64,000 bases of DNA from Bacteroides fragilis. Its GTDB lineage: Bacteria; Bacteroidota; Bacteroidia; Bacteroidales; Bacteroidaceae. Below, piece by piece: positions 8,525 through 16,602 of the stretch; within the stretch, counting starts at the first letter, position 1; each line of letters starts with the position of its first letter. The position numbers and the translations under genes are program-made. The DNA lies in NCBI RefSeq assembly GCF_019583405.1, contig NZ_SZUU01000008.1, positions 62,001-126,000 on the forward strand, written 5' to 3'. The notes under the pieces are model-generated. The model made no database searches. It was not told the DNA's origin and saw nothing but the letters and a program-made list of their open reading frames with translations.

Positions 8525-9913
8525 ATGATTTATATTTCGGCTCAACCGGATGAGGTCTATTTTCTGTGGCAGTTAGAGTTGCAGATTTTTAATTTCCAAA
8601 CATGGGGGATTCCACCCGAACATATTCATGTATTGGTCAGCTATCAATCGAATAAAGGGTTGAATCCTGATTTTAAACGTTTCTTTAGTGAATGTCATGA
8701 TGCTTGTTTTTTTGCTTATCCGGATACGCGCTTGCGAAAAAAGTATTTATCGTCATTGCGTCCACATATTATAGCAAAGCATTTTCGGGCACATCCGGAA
8801 TTAGAAGAAGAAACATTGTTTTATCATGATTCGGATATCTTGTTTTGTAAAAAGCCTGACTGGCAAACACTGTTGGAGGATGACTGCTGGTATGCGTCAG
8901 ATACACGTTCTTACTTAGACAGCAATTATATAAAAACGAATGCGGGTAGGGGTGAGTTTCTTAGAATGTGTGAAATCCTTTCTATAGATCCCAAATTGGT
9001 AGAGGAGAATAATAATTCTGCGGGAGGATCACAATATATTCTGAAACATTGTACTGCGACGTTTTGGGAAAAGATAGAGCATGATTGTGAAAAATTGTTC
9101 TCTTATTTATATTATCGTCAAAAATTTATGACCCACATTAGTCCGGATTTTCAGATATGGTGTACGGACATGTGGGCTATGTGGTGGAATGCTATATTGG
9201 GAGGGCGCTGTTTCAAAATTCATCCTTTAATGGACTTTTGCTGGGCAAATTCACCTGTAGAAGAACTTAAACGAAAGGTTATATTGCATTATACTGGAAG
9301 TTGCAGGACTAATGAGTTGATATTTGATAAAACTAAATTTCAAACCCACGCACCTTTTTATTGTGACTTGTCAGGAATAGGAATGGAATCGTGTAGTACT
9401 TTTGTGATAGATGTTATTTTGAAATATCGGAAAATGCTTGATGCCAAACGTAAGCGGATTGATAATACTATATTTGTGGTACTTGCTAATGAAAAAGAGA
9501 TTCAGTGGGAAAGAAAAGCAATTATTACACGACAGTATTTTTTGCGTTATTGGGATGTGCCTGTTGAGATAGTTGCGGGGAAGACTGAACGGGATGTAGC
9601 GATAGAGCGAAAATACTCCAATTGTTGGGTGATTCCATCGGGACTCATTATTCCGATAACTGAATTGGAAAGTGTGATAAGCGAATTAGAACAATATCCA
9701 GTGGACGGGGTCCTTATTTATAAGGTGAAAGTGGCTAAAGTGGACTCACTGGGGGCTCTTGTGTTCTCTTCCTTATTGGATATTCGTTATCTTGAGGAGA
9801 ATATAGGTAAAACGATACTTATGAAGCAGCTTGCTGAATTGCACTTATATAGTGGTGAGAGTATTAATAATCAAAATCTAGTAGATAAAATGTTGAGGGC
9901 ATATGAATTATGA
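8525..9913 (+). CDS. Putative glycosyltransferase with DxD motif, resembling eukaryotic peptidyl-glycosyltransferase types
   Basis: 462 residues, soluble. The region around residues 100-106 reads YHDSDILF, a DxD-type metal site after a predicted beta strand. A later block IWCTDMWAMWWNA (about 210) followed by a conserved-looking HPLMDFCWANSP gives a layout like hydroxyproline/serine O-glycosyltransferases of plants and algae. That resemblance is my recollection of motif order, not an alignment. The C-terminal 130 residues (from about 325, TIFVVLANEKEIQWERKA) may be a second domain. It starts one base after the GT2 stop and its 3' end overlaps the LanC-like gene by 11 bases, so it is co-translated with both. 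The likely acceptor is the RiPP core (Ser, Thr, Asn or Cys). Confidence 0.6.
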   Translation: MIYISAQPDEVYFLWQLELQIFNFQTWGIPPEHIHVLVSYQSNKGLNPDFKRFFSECHDACFFAYPDTRLRKKYLSSLRPHIIAKHFRAHPELEEETLFYHDSDILFCKKPDWQTLLEDDCWYASDTRSYLDSNYIKTNAGRGEFLRMCEILSIDPKLVEENNNSAGGSQYILKHCTATFWEKIEHDCEKLFSYLYYRQKFMTHISPDFQIWCTDMWAMWWNAILGGRCFKIHPLMDFCWANSPVEELKRKVILHYTGSCRTNELIFDKTKFQTHAPFYCDLSGIGMESCSTFVIDVILKYRKMLDAKRKRIDNTIFVVLANEKEIQWERKAIITRQYFLRYWDVPVEIVAGKTERDVAIERKYSNCWVIPSGLIIPITELESVISELEQYPVDGVLIYKVKVAKVDSLGALVFSSLLDIRYLEENIGKTILMKQLAELHLYSGESINNQNLVDKMLRAYEL

Positions 9914-10658
9914 TTCAATAAATAAGGCAGTAGTTGATAAGTTTATTGCTCACTACGCCAATACGGATCAATTGGGGCTGTCATCAGGTAGGGCCGGTAT
10001 TGTTTTGTTATGCTTTTTAATGGCTTGTCGTGAAGAGAATAACGATTATTATTGGGCATTAGGTGAAAAACATCTTCTATATTTGTCCCGACATGTATAC
10101 GAGGTCCAAAATATTTCTTTTACTAATGGGCTGTTAGGTATTGGGTGGTTACTGGAACTTATCACTCAGGTTCGTGGTACAGAATACAATTATACCGATA
10201 TATTGGAAGAAATCGACAATGTAATTTATAAACAGGTTACCTTCCATCGCAACCTTCCTTTTTCGTTGGATAATGGATATATAGGATGCTATTTTTATCT
10301 GTATTATCGTTTAAAAGGCACTCGAAAAGGGATGAGCTTCTACGAAGAGTTGGCATTAAAGGAGTGTATTGTATTGGTGATGGGGCGTTTATATCAGGAG
10401 ATGCAAAAGGGGGAGGGAGGAGCCCTCACAATATATGATTGGTTGCAGTGCCATATTCTTACAGGGCAATTTCGGTTGTTGCAGATACAAGATACAATTA
10501 CAAGGAACATATTGATTGAAACCCGGAAAAAATTATCTACTAATGGGAAAGTGGTACACAGGAAGATTCATTTGGAAGAGTCTTGTACTCTTTTGGATGC
10601 TTTGCATTACTTAGTGACGCAGACCGACGGGTATCGGGTTTTATCGAATTTCTTGTAG
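9903..10658 (+). CDS. Short LanC-like alpha-toroid protein without visible zinc ligands
   Basis: 251 residues. Three repeats of the LanC-type helix-turn motif (x-x-x-G-x-x-G) are visible: LSSGRAGI (about 26), FTNGLLGI (about 73) and LDNGYIGC (about 122). LanC cyclases are about 400 residues and bind zinc through Cys-Cys-His in GWCYG-like and CHG motifs; neither is seen here, although one CH pair occurs in LQCHILTG. This is probably a shortened, non-cyclase relative that binds the precursor or acts as a scaffold. No LanB or LanM dehydratase is in the window, so lanthionine formation is not supported. It overlaps the preceding glycosyltransferase gene by 11 bases and ends 25 bases before a strong terminator. 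Confidence 0.65.
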   Translation: MNYDSINKAVVDKFIAHYANTDQLGLSSGRAGIVLLCFLMACREENNDYYWALGEKHLLYLSRHVYEVQNISFTNGLLGIGWLLELITQVRGTEYNYTDILEEIDNVIYKQVTFHRNLPFSLDNGYIGCYFYLYYRLKGTRKGMSFYEELALKECIVLVMGRLYQEMQKGEGGALTIYDWLQCHILTGQFRLLQIQDTITRNILIETRKKLSTNGKVVHRKIHLEESCTLLDALHYLVTQTDGYRVLSNFL

Positions 10659-10683
10659 AAATAAAAAAGTTATATATAGAATA

Positions 10684-10729
10684 AAACACAAACTCCTCAG
10701 ACTACTTCTGTCTGAGGAGTTCGTGTTTG
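10684..10729. terminator. Bidirectional terminator closing the RiPP cluster
   Basis: An inverted repeat with 19-base arms (AACTCCTCAGAC / GTCTGAGGAGTT core, flanked by AAACACA / TGTGTTT-like sequence, one mismatch) surrounds a 7-base loop. It lies between converging genes (LanC-like + and YfhO -), so it can serve both. It marks the edge of the AT-rich island. Confidence 0.85.
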
Positions 10730-10757
10730 TAAATGATGAACCGATCTCTGTAGACGG

Positions 10758-13259
10758 TTATTTTTTTATGCTTTCTCCATATTTTTTCCGGTTGATCCAT
10801 ACCAGAATAATTACTCCTATCAGCAATAATGCCATCGCTCCATATGCAATACCTTCTGTGACGTGCAGACTTTGCGGATCAAAACGCATTTCGATGGTAT
10901 GCTTACCCGCCGGTACGTTCATAGCACGTAAGATGTAATCTGCACGGGCAATATCGGCAGGTTTGCCATCAATGGTTGCTGTCCATCCCGGATAATATAT
11001 TTCCGAGAATACAACTACACCGTCTTTGGGTGAGGAGGTCTCGTATACTAATTGGTTGGGTTCATAACCCGTCAACCGGATGGTAGACAGTGAGTCTTTG
11101 TAGCCTTCGTTCACTTCCTTCAGGGCTGCTTTAAACTTAGAGTCTACTATAGCGGTTTGTTGGAGGTCGACTTGGCCGATGGCATCGATTTCTTCGTTCG
11201 CATTGTTCACGTACTGTACTTTATCTACGAACCACGCATTGCCGAAAGCATATGGATTTTCAATGGGGACTGTTTGGCCTTGTTGCCCGGCAGGGAATAT
11301 AAAGTACTTTGTATTCAGCATATTCAGTACAGGGAATTTAGCTGCGTTCACACTGTCCATTTGTCCGCCTGCTGTTGCTACTTCCTGATAGGCTGCCTGC
11401 ATCTCTTTGGCAATATGATGGTCTATCATTTCCTGATAACGGCGGAGTTTGGCAGCATGGTAGCCACCTACGCTCTTGTGCCAATAAGAAGTATTGTTTT
11501 CTTCGAATGTATTGCCTGCGAAGTTCAGTACACGGTAATCCGGTGATTGATCTTGCAGGATCAGTTCATCTGTCTGACTCTTTCGGAACGTTGCAGTCTG
11601 TTCGGATTTCGGGACGAACTGTTCGTCGTACAAATAGCGTTTGTTTACGCTCCACATGTCTCCCAGGCATAGCAGGGCAATAGCGGCAACAGTCCAGGTC
11701 GCTTTCAGTTTTTTTGCATTGTAAGCCAGTAAGAGCAGGGTGCCGATAGTAACGATAAAGAAACTGCGCCAAGCGTCAGAAGTGAAAAGGTGCACACGCA
11801 TCTCTTCAAGATTAGCTACTATAGGCGATAACTGATCGGCGGGCAGAGCGTTCTGCAGGGCTGCCATCTCGTTAGCAGGAATATAAGTCGGGAAGAATAG
11901 GCGGGGAGCAATGGCAAAAAGTAGCGCAAGTCCCCCGGTCAGTCCGAAACTGATATAGATATATTTCAGTTTTTCTTTCAGCAGCTCCGGCTTGGTAAGT
12001 ATCTCTTTCAGAGTGAGAATCGCGAGCAGGGGAATGGTAAACTCGGCTATTACCAGAATGGAAGATACGGCGCGGAACTTATTATACATCGGGATGTAAT
12101 CGATAAAGAAGTCTGTCAGCCCCATAAAATTTTTACCCCACGAAAGCAGGATAGAGAAAATGGTGGCTCCTAACAGTGCCCATTTCATGGGACCTTTTAC
12201 AATGAAACAGCCCAGAATGAAAAGCATTAGTACAAAAGCACCTACGTAGACAGGACCGCTTGTCATGGGTTGGTCGCCGAAGTACTGGGTCAGTTGTGAG
12301 TAGAGGCTGCTATACATCGGATTGGCTTTTTCCATTGCCTTTTCACTTCGTGACAATGGCACCGAGGCACCTCCCTTGACATTGGGGACCAGTAATGAAA
12401 ATGTTTCGCCGATGCCATAGCTCCATTGGGTGATATAGTCACGATTGAGCCCGCTGCTTGTTTGCTTTGCGGCAGCTCCTTCATATTTCAACTCACTTTT
12501 GCCACGCATCGTTTCTTTGCTATACTCGTAAGTGTGGTATAGGCTCGAAAGATTGATGGATACACCGATTAATCCGGCGATAATCAGCACACCGGTAGCT
12601 TTGAAGAACTGGGGAAGTTCTTTTTTGCGCCAGGCATCTTCGAAGAATGCACCTACCATGAAGAGAATGACAAACAGGAAATAGTAGGTCATTTGCACAT
12701 GGTTGGACAAAATCTGCATGGCCATGAACAAAGCAGTGACAATCCCTCCTAACAAATATTTTTTCCGGTAAGCAAGTACAATCCCTGCTATTGTAGGTGG
12801 TATATAGGCAAGGGTGATGAATTTCCAGATATGTCCGGCAGCAATCAAAATGAAGAAGTAGGACGAAAAGGCCCAGATAATTCCTCCCAACCCCGAGAGC
12901 CATGCCGGTATGCCGAATGCCCTTAGCAGGATATAGAACCCGAGCATCATGATAAATGTGAGCCATACGTAGTTCGGGAGAAAAAGATGATATACTTTTT
13001 GTACGAATGTCAGCGGCTCGGTGGAGTCGTAACTTGGGGACATCTGGTAGGTGGGCATTCCTCCGAAAAGGGCGTTTGTCCAACGTGTGCGTTCACCTGT
13101 TTTTTCATAGTACTCTTTAGCTTCCTGTCCGGCTCCGGCTCCGGCTACGGTGTCGTGCTGGAAGAGAATCCGGTCTTCAGTGATCGCCGGGAAGAAATAG
13201 ATGAAAGAGATGACTATGAATGCCAGAATGGCAATGAGATCTGGAAGAAACTTTTTCAT
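10758..13259 (-). CDS. YfhO-family multispanning membrane protein
   Basis: 833 residues. It starts MKKFLPDLIAILAFIVISFIYF and has about a dozen transmembrane helices in the first 540 residues, with an early periplasmic loop containing FQHDTVAGAGAGQEAKEYY and LFGGMPTYQ. That layout is typical of YfhO proteins, GT-C-like membrane enzymes thought to use lipid-linked sugars. The C-terminal 250 residues form a soluble domain (YYPGWTATIDGKPADI motif, also typical), followed by one last helix and a basic tail. In Firmicutes YfhO glycosylates lipoteichoic acid; the substrate in Bacteroides is unknown. It lies 104 bases downstream of the adenosylhomocysteinase gene, with repeats in between. Confidence 0.88.
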   Translation of the reverse strand: MKKFLPDLIAILAFIVISFIYFFPAITEDRILFQHDTVAGAGAGQEAKEYYEKTGERTRWTNALFGGMPTYQMSPSYDSTEPLTFVQKVYHLFLPNYVWLTFIMMLGFYILLRAFGIPAWLSGLGGIIWAFSSYFFILIAAGHIWKFITLAYIPPTIAGIVLAYRKKYLLGGIVTALFMAMQILSNHVQMTYYFLFVILFMVGAFFEDAWRKKELPQFFKATGVLIIAGLIGVSINLSSLYHTYEYSKETMRGKSELKYEGAAAKQTSSGLNRDYITQWSYGIGETFSLLVPNVKGGASVPLSRSEKAMEKANPMYSSLYSQLTQYFGDQPMTSGPVYVGAFVLMLFILGCFIVKGPMKWALLGATIFSILLSWGKNFMGLTDFFIDYIPMYNKFRAVSSILVIAEFTIPLLAILTLKEILTKPELLKEKLKYIYISFGLTGGLALLFAIAPRLFFPTYIPANEMAALQNALPADQLSPIVANLEEMRVHLFTSDAWRSFFIVTIGTLLLLAYNAKKLKATWTVAAIALLCLGDMWSVNKRYLYDEQFVPKSEQTATFRKSQTDELILQDQSPDYRVLNFAGNTFEENNTSYWHKSVGGYHAAKLRRYQEMIDHHIAKEMQAAYQEVATAGGQMDSVNAAKFPVLNMLNTKYFIFPAGQQGQTVPIENPYAFGNAWFVDKVQYVNNANEEIDAIGQVDLQQTAIVDSKFKAALKEVNEGYKDSLSTIRLTGYEPNQLVYETSSPKDGVVVFSEIYYPGWTATIDGKPADIARADYILRAMNVPAGKHTIEMRFDPQSLHVTEGIAYGAMALLLIGVIILVWINRKKYGESIKK

Positions 13260-13363
13260 TTACGATTAGACGATTTACAATTTATGATTGAGGTTTGACT
13301 GTAGGATTAGACGATTTACAATCCGGCTTAACCGTTATTCGTAAATCGCCCAATCGTAACTTT
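13260..13363. repeat. Intergenic repeat: two direct copies and one inverted copy
   Basis: GATTAGACGATTTACAAT occurs at 13264-13281 and again at 13305-13322. A third, inverted and diverged copy (CGTAAATCGCCCAATCGTAAC) begins at 13340 and is complementary to 13260-13279. The arms could pair into a hairpin between sahH and yfhO. It looks like a short non-coding dispersed repeat of the kind common between Bacteroides genes. Confidence 0.65.
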
Positions 13364-14782
13364 TTAATATCTGTAGTGGTCGGCTTTATATGGGCCGTCA
13401 ACCGAAACTCCGATATAGGCAGCCTGCTCAGGAGTCAGTTTGGTCAGCTTTACACCGATCTTTTCAAGATGCAGTCGGGCTACTTCTTCATCCAGGTGTT
13501 TCGGCAAGCGATATACGTTGATGTCGTATTTCTTGTTGAACAGCTCGATCTGTGCCAGTGTCTGGTTAGTGAAAGAGTTGCTCATCACGAAAGAGGGATG
13601 TCCTGTGGCGCAGCCCAGGTTTACCAAACGGCCGTCTGCCAATAGAATGATGCTGTGTCCGTCAGGGAAATAATAACGGTCTACCTGTGGTTTGATATTG
13701 ACACGTTTGATACCCGGGTAATGTTTCAGGGCATCTACCTGAATTTCATTGTCAAAGTGACCGATGTTACAAACAATGGCCTGATCTTTCATCTGTTCCA
13801 TGTGATCGATACGGATGATGTCGATGTTGCCGGTTGTGGTAACAAAGATGTTACCTTCTTTGCAGGCGTCCTCCATGGTCACTACCTCAAAACCTTCCAT
13901 AGCGGCCTGAAGTGCACAGATGGGATCGACTTCTGTTACTAAAACGCGGGCTCCATAAGAGCGCATGGAGTGTGAGCAGCCTTTACCTACATCTCCATAA
14001 CCGCATACTACAACTACTTTACCGGCAATCATTACGTCTGTGGCACGTTTAATGCCGTCTGCCAGTGATTCGCGGCAACCATACAGGTTGTCGAATTTAG
14101 ATTTGGTAACCGAGTCGTTTACGTTGAAGGCAGGGAACAACAACTTGCCTTCTTCCTGCATCTGGTATAGGCGATGCACGCCGGTCGTTGTCTCTTCCGA
14201 AACTCCGCGTACTTCAGCCGCTACCCGGTGCCAGCGCTCTTTGTCTTCTGCCAGCACTTTTTTCAGTATGGCGTTCAGTTCTATTTCATCTTCGGCATGT
14301 ACCTCTTTGTCCAATACGGCAGCATTATTTTCTGCTTCATAGCCCACATGGATCATCATTGTGGCATCCCCGCCATCGTCGACAATCACTGTCGGCCCTT
14401 TACCTCCTTCGAAGTTCAGAGCCTGCAAGGTACACCACCAATAGTCTGCCAAAGTTTCACCTTTCCAAGCAAATACGGCAACACCTGAAGCTGCAATGGC
14501 TGCTGCTGCATGATCTTGTGTCGAATATATGTTGCAAGAGCACCAACGAACTTCAGCTCCCAGGACTACCAGTGTTTCGATCAGGACAGCAGTCTGGATA
14601 GTCATGTGCAGTGATCCCATGATGCGGGCACCTTTCAATGGTTTGGATTCTCCATATTTTTCGCGAAGAGCCATAAGGCCGGGCATTTCTTTTTCTGCCA
14701 AGTCGATTTCCTTGCGACCAAAGTCGGCAAGTGTGATGTCTGCCACTTTGTAGGGCAGGGTAGAGAATAATTCTGTGGACAT
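13364..14782 (-). CDS. ahcY: Adenosylhomocysteinase
   Basis: 472 residues from the ATG at 14782. Hydrolyses S-adenosylhomocysteine to adenosine and homocysteine with bound NAD, removing the inhibitor made by methyltransferases. Visible signatures: [20 protein letters not shown], the NAD-binding [38 protein letters not shown], and the conserved end [10 protein letters not shown]. An in-frame ATG 45 bases further upstream (14827) was not chosen because it lies upstream of the expected transcript start: the -7 box is at 14814-14821. Length and motifs match the family over the full length. Confidence 0.97.
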   Translation of the reverse strand: MSTELFSTLPYKVADITLADFGRKEIDLAEKEMPGLMALREKYGESKPLKGARIMGSLHMTIQTAVLIETLVVLGAEVRWCSCNIYSTQDHAAAAIAASGVAVFAWKGETLADYWWCTLQALNFEGGKGPTVIVDDGGDATMMIHVGYEAENNAAVLDKEVHAEDEIELNAILKKVLAEDKERWHRVAAEVRGVSEETTTGVHRLYQMQEEGKLLFPAFNVNDSVTKSKFDNLYGCRESLADGIKRATDVMIAGKVVVVCGYGDVGKGCSHSMRSYGARVLVTEVDPICALQAAMEGFEVVTMEDACKEGNIFVTTTGNIDIIRIDHMEQMKDQAIVCNIGHFDNEIQVDALKHYPGIKRVNIKPQVDRYYFPDGHSIILLADGRLVNLGCATGHPSFVMSNSFTNQTLAQIELFNKKYDINVYRLPKHLDEEVARLHLEKIGVKLTKLTPEQAAYIGVSVDGPYKADHYRY

Positions 14783-14813
14783 AAATGTAAATTGTTTAAA
14801 ATATAAAGTGGTG

Positions 14814-14821
14814 CAAAGATA
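14814..14821 (-). promoter_or_regulatory. Promoter -7 box for ahcY
   Basis: CAAAGATA on the + strand reads TATCTTTG on the - strand, an exact TAnnTTTG match. It is 32 bases from the ATG at 14782 and supports that start over the upstream in-frame ATG. Confidence 0.65.
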
Positions 14822-14908
14822 GAACATTCTGAATAGTAGGGCAAAAGCTATCGGATTTTTTAATCAATAATAACTTCGATTTGTAGGATATTTTTCAGAT
14901 TTATGTAT

Positions 14909-14916
14909 TATATTTG
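14909..14916 (+). promoter_or_regulatory. Promoter -7 box for the histidine kinase
   Basis: TATATTTG, an exact TAnnTTTG match, lies 52 bases before the ATG at 14969. A TTTG lies at 14880-14883, but its 25-base spacing is longer than usual. Confidence 0.5.
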
Positions 14917-14968
14917 CAAGTAATCAAATGCTATATACAACAATATAGACTTAAACAACCTGAAATCC

Positions 14969-16537
14969 ATGGGATACTACGAGTATAAAACAAAAGAAGA
15001 ACTACTGGAGATTGTAGAGAAATTGGAGAAAAAAGTAGAGGGGCTCTCTTCTGAACTTGACTCTCTTAAAAAAGGACGGTTTCGCGAACGGTACAGTACT
15101 CGGATTTTGGATGCTTTGCCCGATATGCTTACTGTTTTTGACCATAATGCCAATATAGTAGAGTTGGCTTCATCACCTACGACGAACCATGTCGAAGGTA
15201 CTACCGCCGAGAGTATTATAAATTCAAATGTAAGAGATATTGTTCCTGAGGAAGCTTATGAAAGTGTTCGTCAGAACATGGATAAGGTGATTCGTACCGG
15301 AAAGAGTTCGATAGCCGAACATTCGTTAACGCTGGACGGTATTCTTCACCATTATGAAAATCGTATTTTTCCGTTGGATGATCAATATTTGTTGTGTATG
15401 TGCCGTGATGTATCACAAGAGACTGAAATGGCAAGAACCAACGAGGCTCAGCGAAGTGAAATCGTACGTCTTAATTCGTTGATGAATGATATTCTGAATA
15501 ATATTCCTGTCTATTTGTTTGTGAAAGATACAGGAAACGATTTCCGTTATCTTTATTGGAATAAAGCTTTTGCCGAATATTCGGGAATTTCTGTACAGAA
15601 GGCTGTCGGTAGTACGGATGCAGATATATTTCCGGACAAAAAAGATGCCGAACGTTTCCGGCAAGACGATTTGAAAGTAATGAAGTTGGGACGTATTGAA
15701 TATTTGGAGAATTATACTACGATGAGTGGTGAAGTCCGCACGGTTACCACTATGAAGACAGTCATTCCTTCGGGAGGTCAGCATCCGTATATTATTGGAG
15801 TATCATGGGATGTGACCGAAATAAAGAAGACAGAGAAGGAACTTATAGCTGCCCGGGTTAAAGCAGAAGAGGCCGACCGGATGAAATCTTCGTTTTTAGC
15901 TAATATGAGTCATGAAATTCGTACTCCTCTTAATGCAATTGTGGGCTTTTCCAAACTGATTATTGAAGCGGAAAATGAATATGAAAAGCGACAGTACGCC
16001 GATATCGTGGAACACAACTCAACTATTTTGTTGAATCTCTTCAATGATATTCTTGATCTATCTGCACTTGAAGCCGGCTCTCTGGAGTTTTCTTATCATC
16101 CGGTGAAGTTGAAAGATATCTGTTTACAGTTGTATGGGTTGTATGTGAAGTCGGTTAAACCGGAAGTCCGGCTTGTACTGGATGACGTAGATTCGCAACT
16201 GTGTATACAAGGAGACTGGGAACGTATTTCTCAGGTATTGGTTAACCTGATTACTAATGCCATTAAATTTACTTCTGTCGGAGAAATTCATTTTGGATTT
16301 CAGAAGAAGGCGGATGTAGTCCAGTTTTACATATCTGATACGGGGAAAGGTATTCCGGCAGAAAGGGTGGCTACAATCTTTCAGCGTTTCGGAAAAATAG
16401 ATGATTTCGTGCAGGGAACAGGATTAGGATTGACTATTTGCCGGATGCTTGTCGAAAAGATGGGCGGGCGAATCTGGGTGCGTTCTAAACAGGGAAAAGG
16501 AACTGTTTTCTATTTTACTTTGCCTATGGAAAAATAG
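14969..16537 (+). CDS. PAS-domain sensor histidine kinase (cytoplasmic)
   Basis: 522 residues with no transmembrane segment. A short N-terminal coiled coil (about 8-35) is followed by PAS1 (about 45-155), PAS2 (about 165-285; FVKDTGNDFRYLYWNKAFAEYSG), a HisKA domain with H-box MSHEIRTPLNAIVGF (His315 phosphorylated) and an HATPase domain with DTGKGIPAERV and GTGLGLTIC. No receiver domain is attached and no response regulator is adjacent, so it is an orphan kinase whose partner lies elsewhere. It probably senses an internal or redox/ligand signal through its PAS domains; the ligand is not readable from sequence. Confidence 0.92.
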   Translation: MGYYEYKTKEELLEIVEKLEKKVEGLSSELDSLKKGRFRERYSTRILDALPDMLTVFDHNANIVELASSPTTNHVEGTTAESIINSNVRDIVPEEAYESVRQNMDKVIRTGKSSIAEHSLTLDGILHHYENRIFPLDDQYLLCMCRDVSQETEMARTNEAQRSEIVRLNSLMNDILNNIPVYLFVKDTGNDFRYLYWNKAFAEYSGISVQKAVGSTDADIFPDKKDAERFRQDDLKVMKLGRIEYLENYTTMSGEVRTVTTMKTVIPSGGQHPYIIGVSWDVTEIKKTEKELIAARVKAEEADRMKSSFLANMSHEIRTPLNAIVGFSKLIIEAENEYEKRQYADIVEHNSTILLNLFNDILDLSALEAGSLEFSYHPVKLKDICLQLYGLYVKSVKPEVRLVLDDVDSQLCIQGDWERISQVLVNLITNAIKFTSVGEIHFGFQKKADVVQFYISDTGKGIPAERVATIFQRFGKIDDFVQGTGLGLTICRMLVEKMGGRIWVRSKQGKGTVFYFTLPMEK

Positions 16538-16546
16538 TGGAATAGT

Positions 16547-16586
16547 AAGTGATTAGCGGGAGAAAAGCTCCAAACGCTAATCACTT
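16547..16586. terminator. Hairpin between convergent genes (kinase and acyl-CoA ligase)
   Basis: AAGTGATTAGCG (16547-16558) pairs with CGCTAATCACTT (16575-16586), with an inner GGAG/CTCC stem in the loop. It lies between two converging stop codons. There is no strong T-run, so termination efficiency is uncertain. Confidence 0.55.
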
Positions 16587-16602
16587 ATCATGTGTATCTA
16601 TT

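Noticed and set aside
9903-10658. LanC-like gene taken as proof of a lanthipeptide
   Set aside because: No dehydratase and no zinc ligands, so lanthionine chemistry is not supported.
13260-13363. Direct repeats considered as a CRISPR array
   Set aside because: Only two direct copies plus one inverted copy with unequal spacers and no cas genes.
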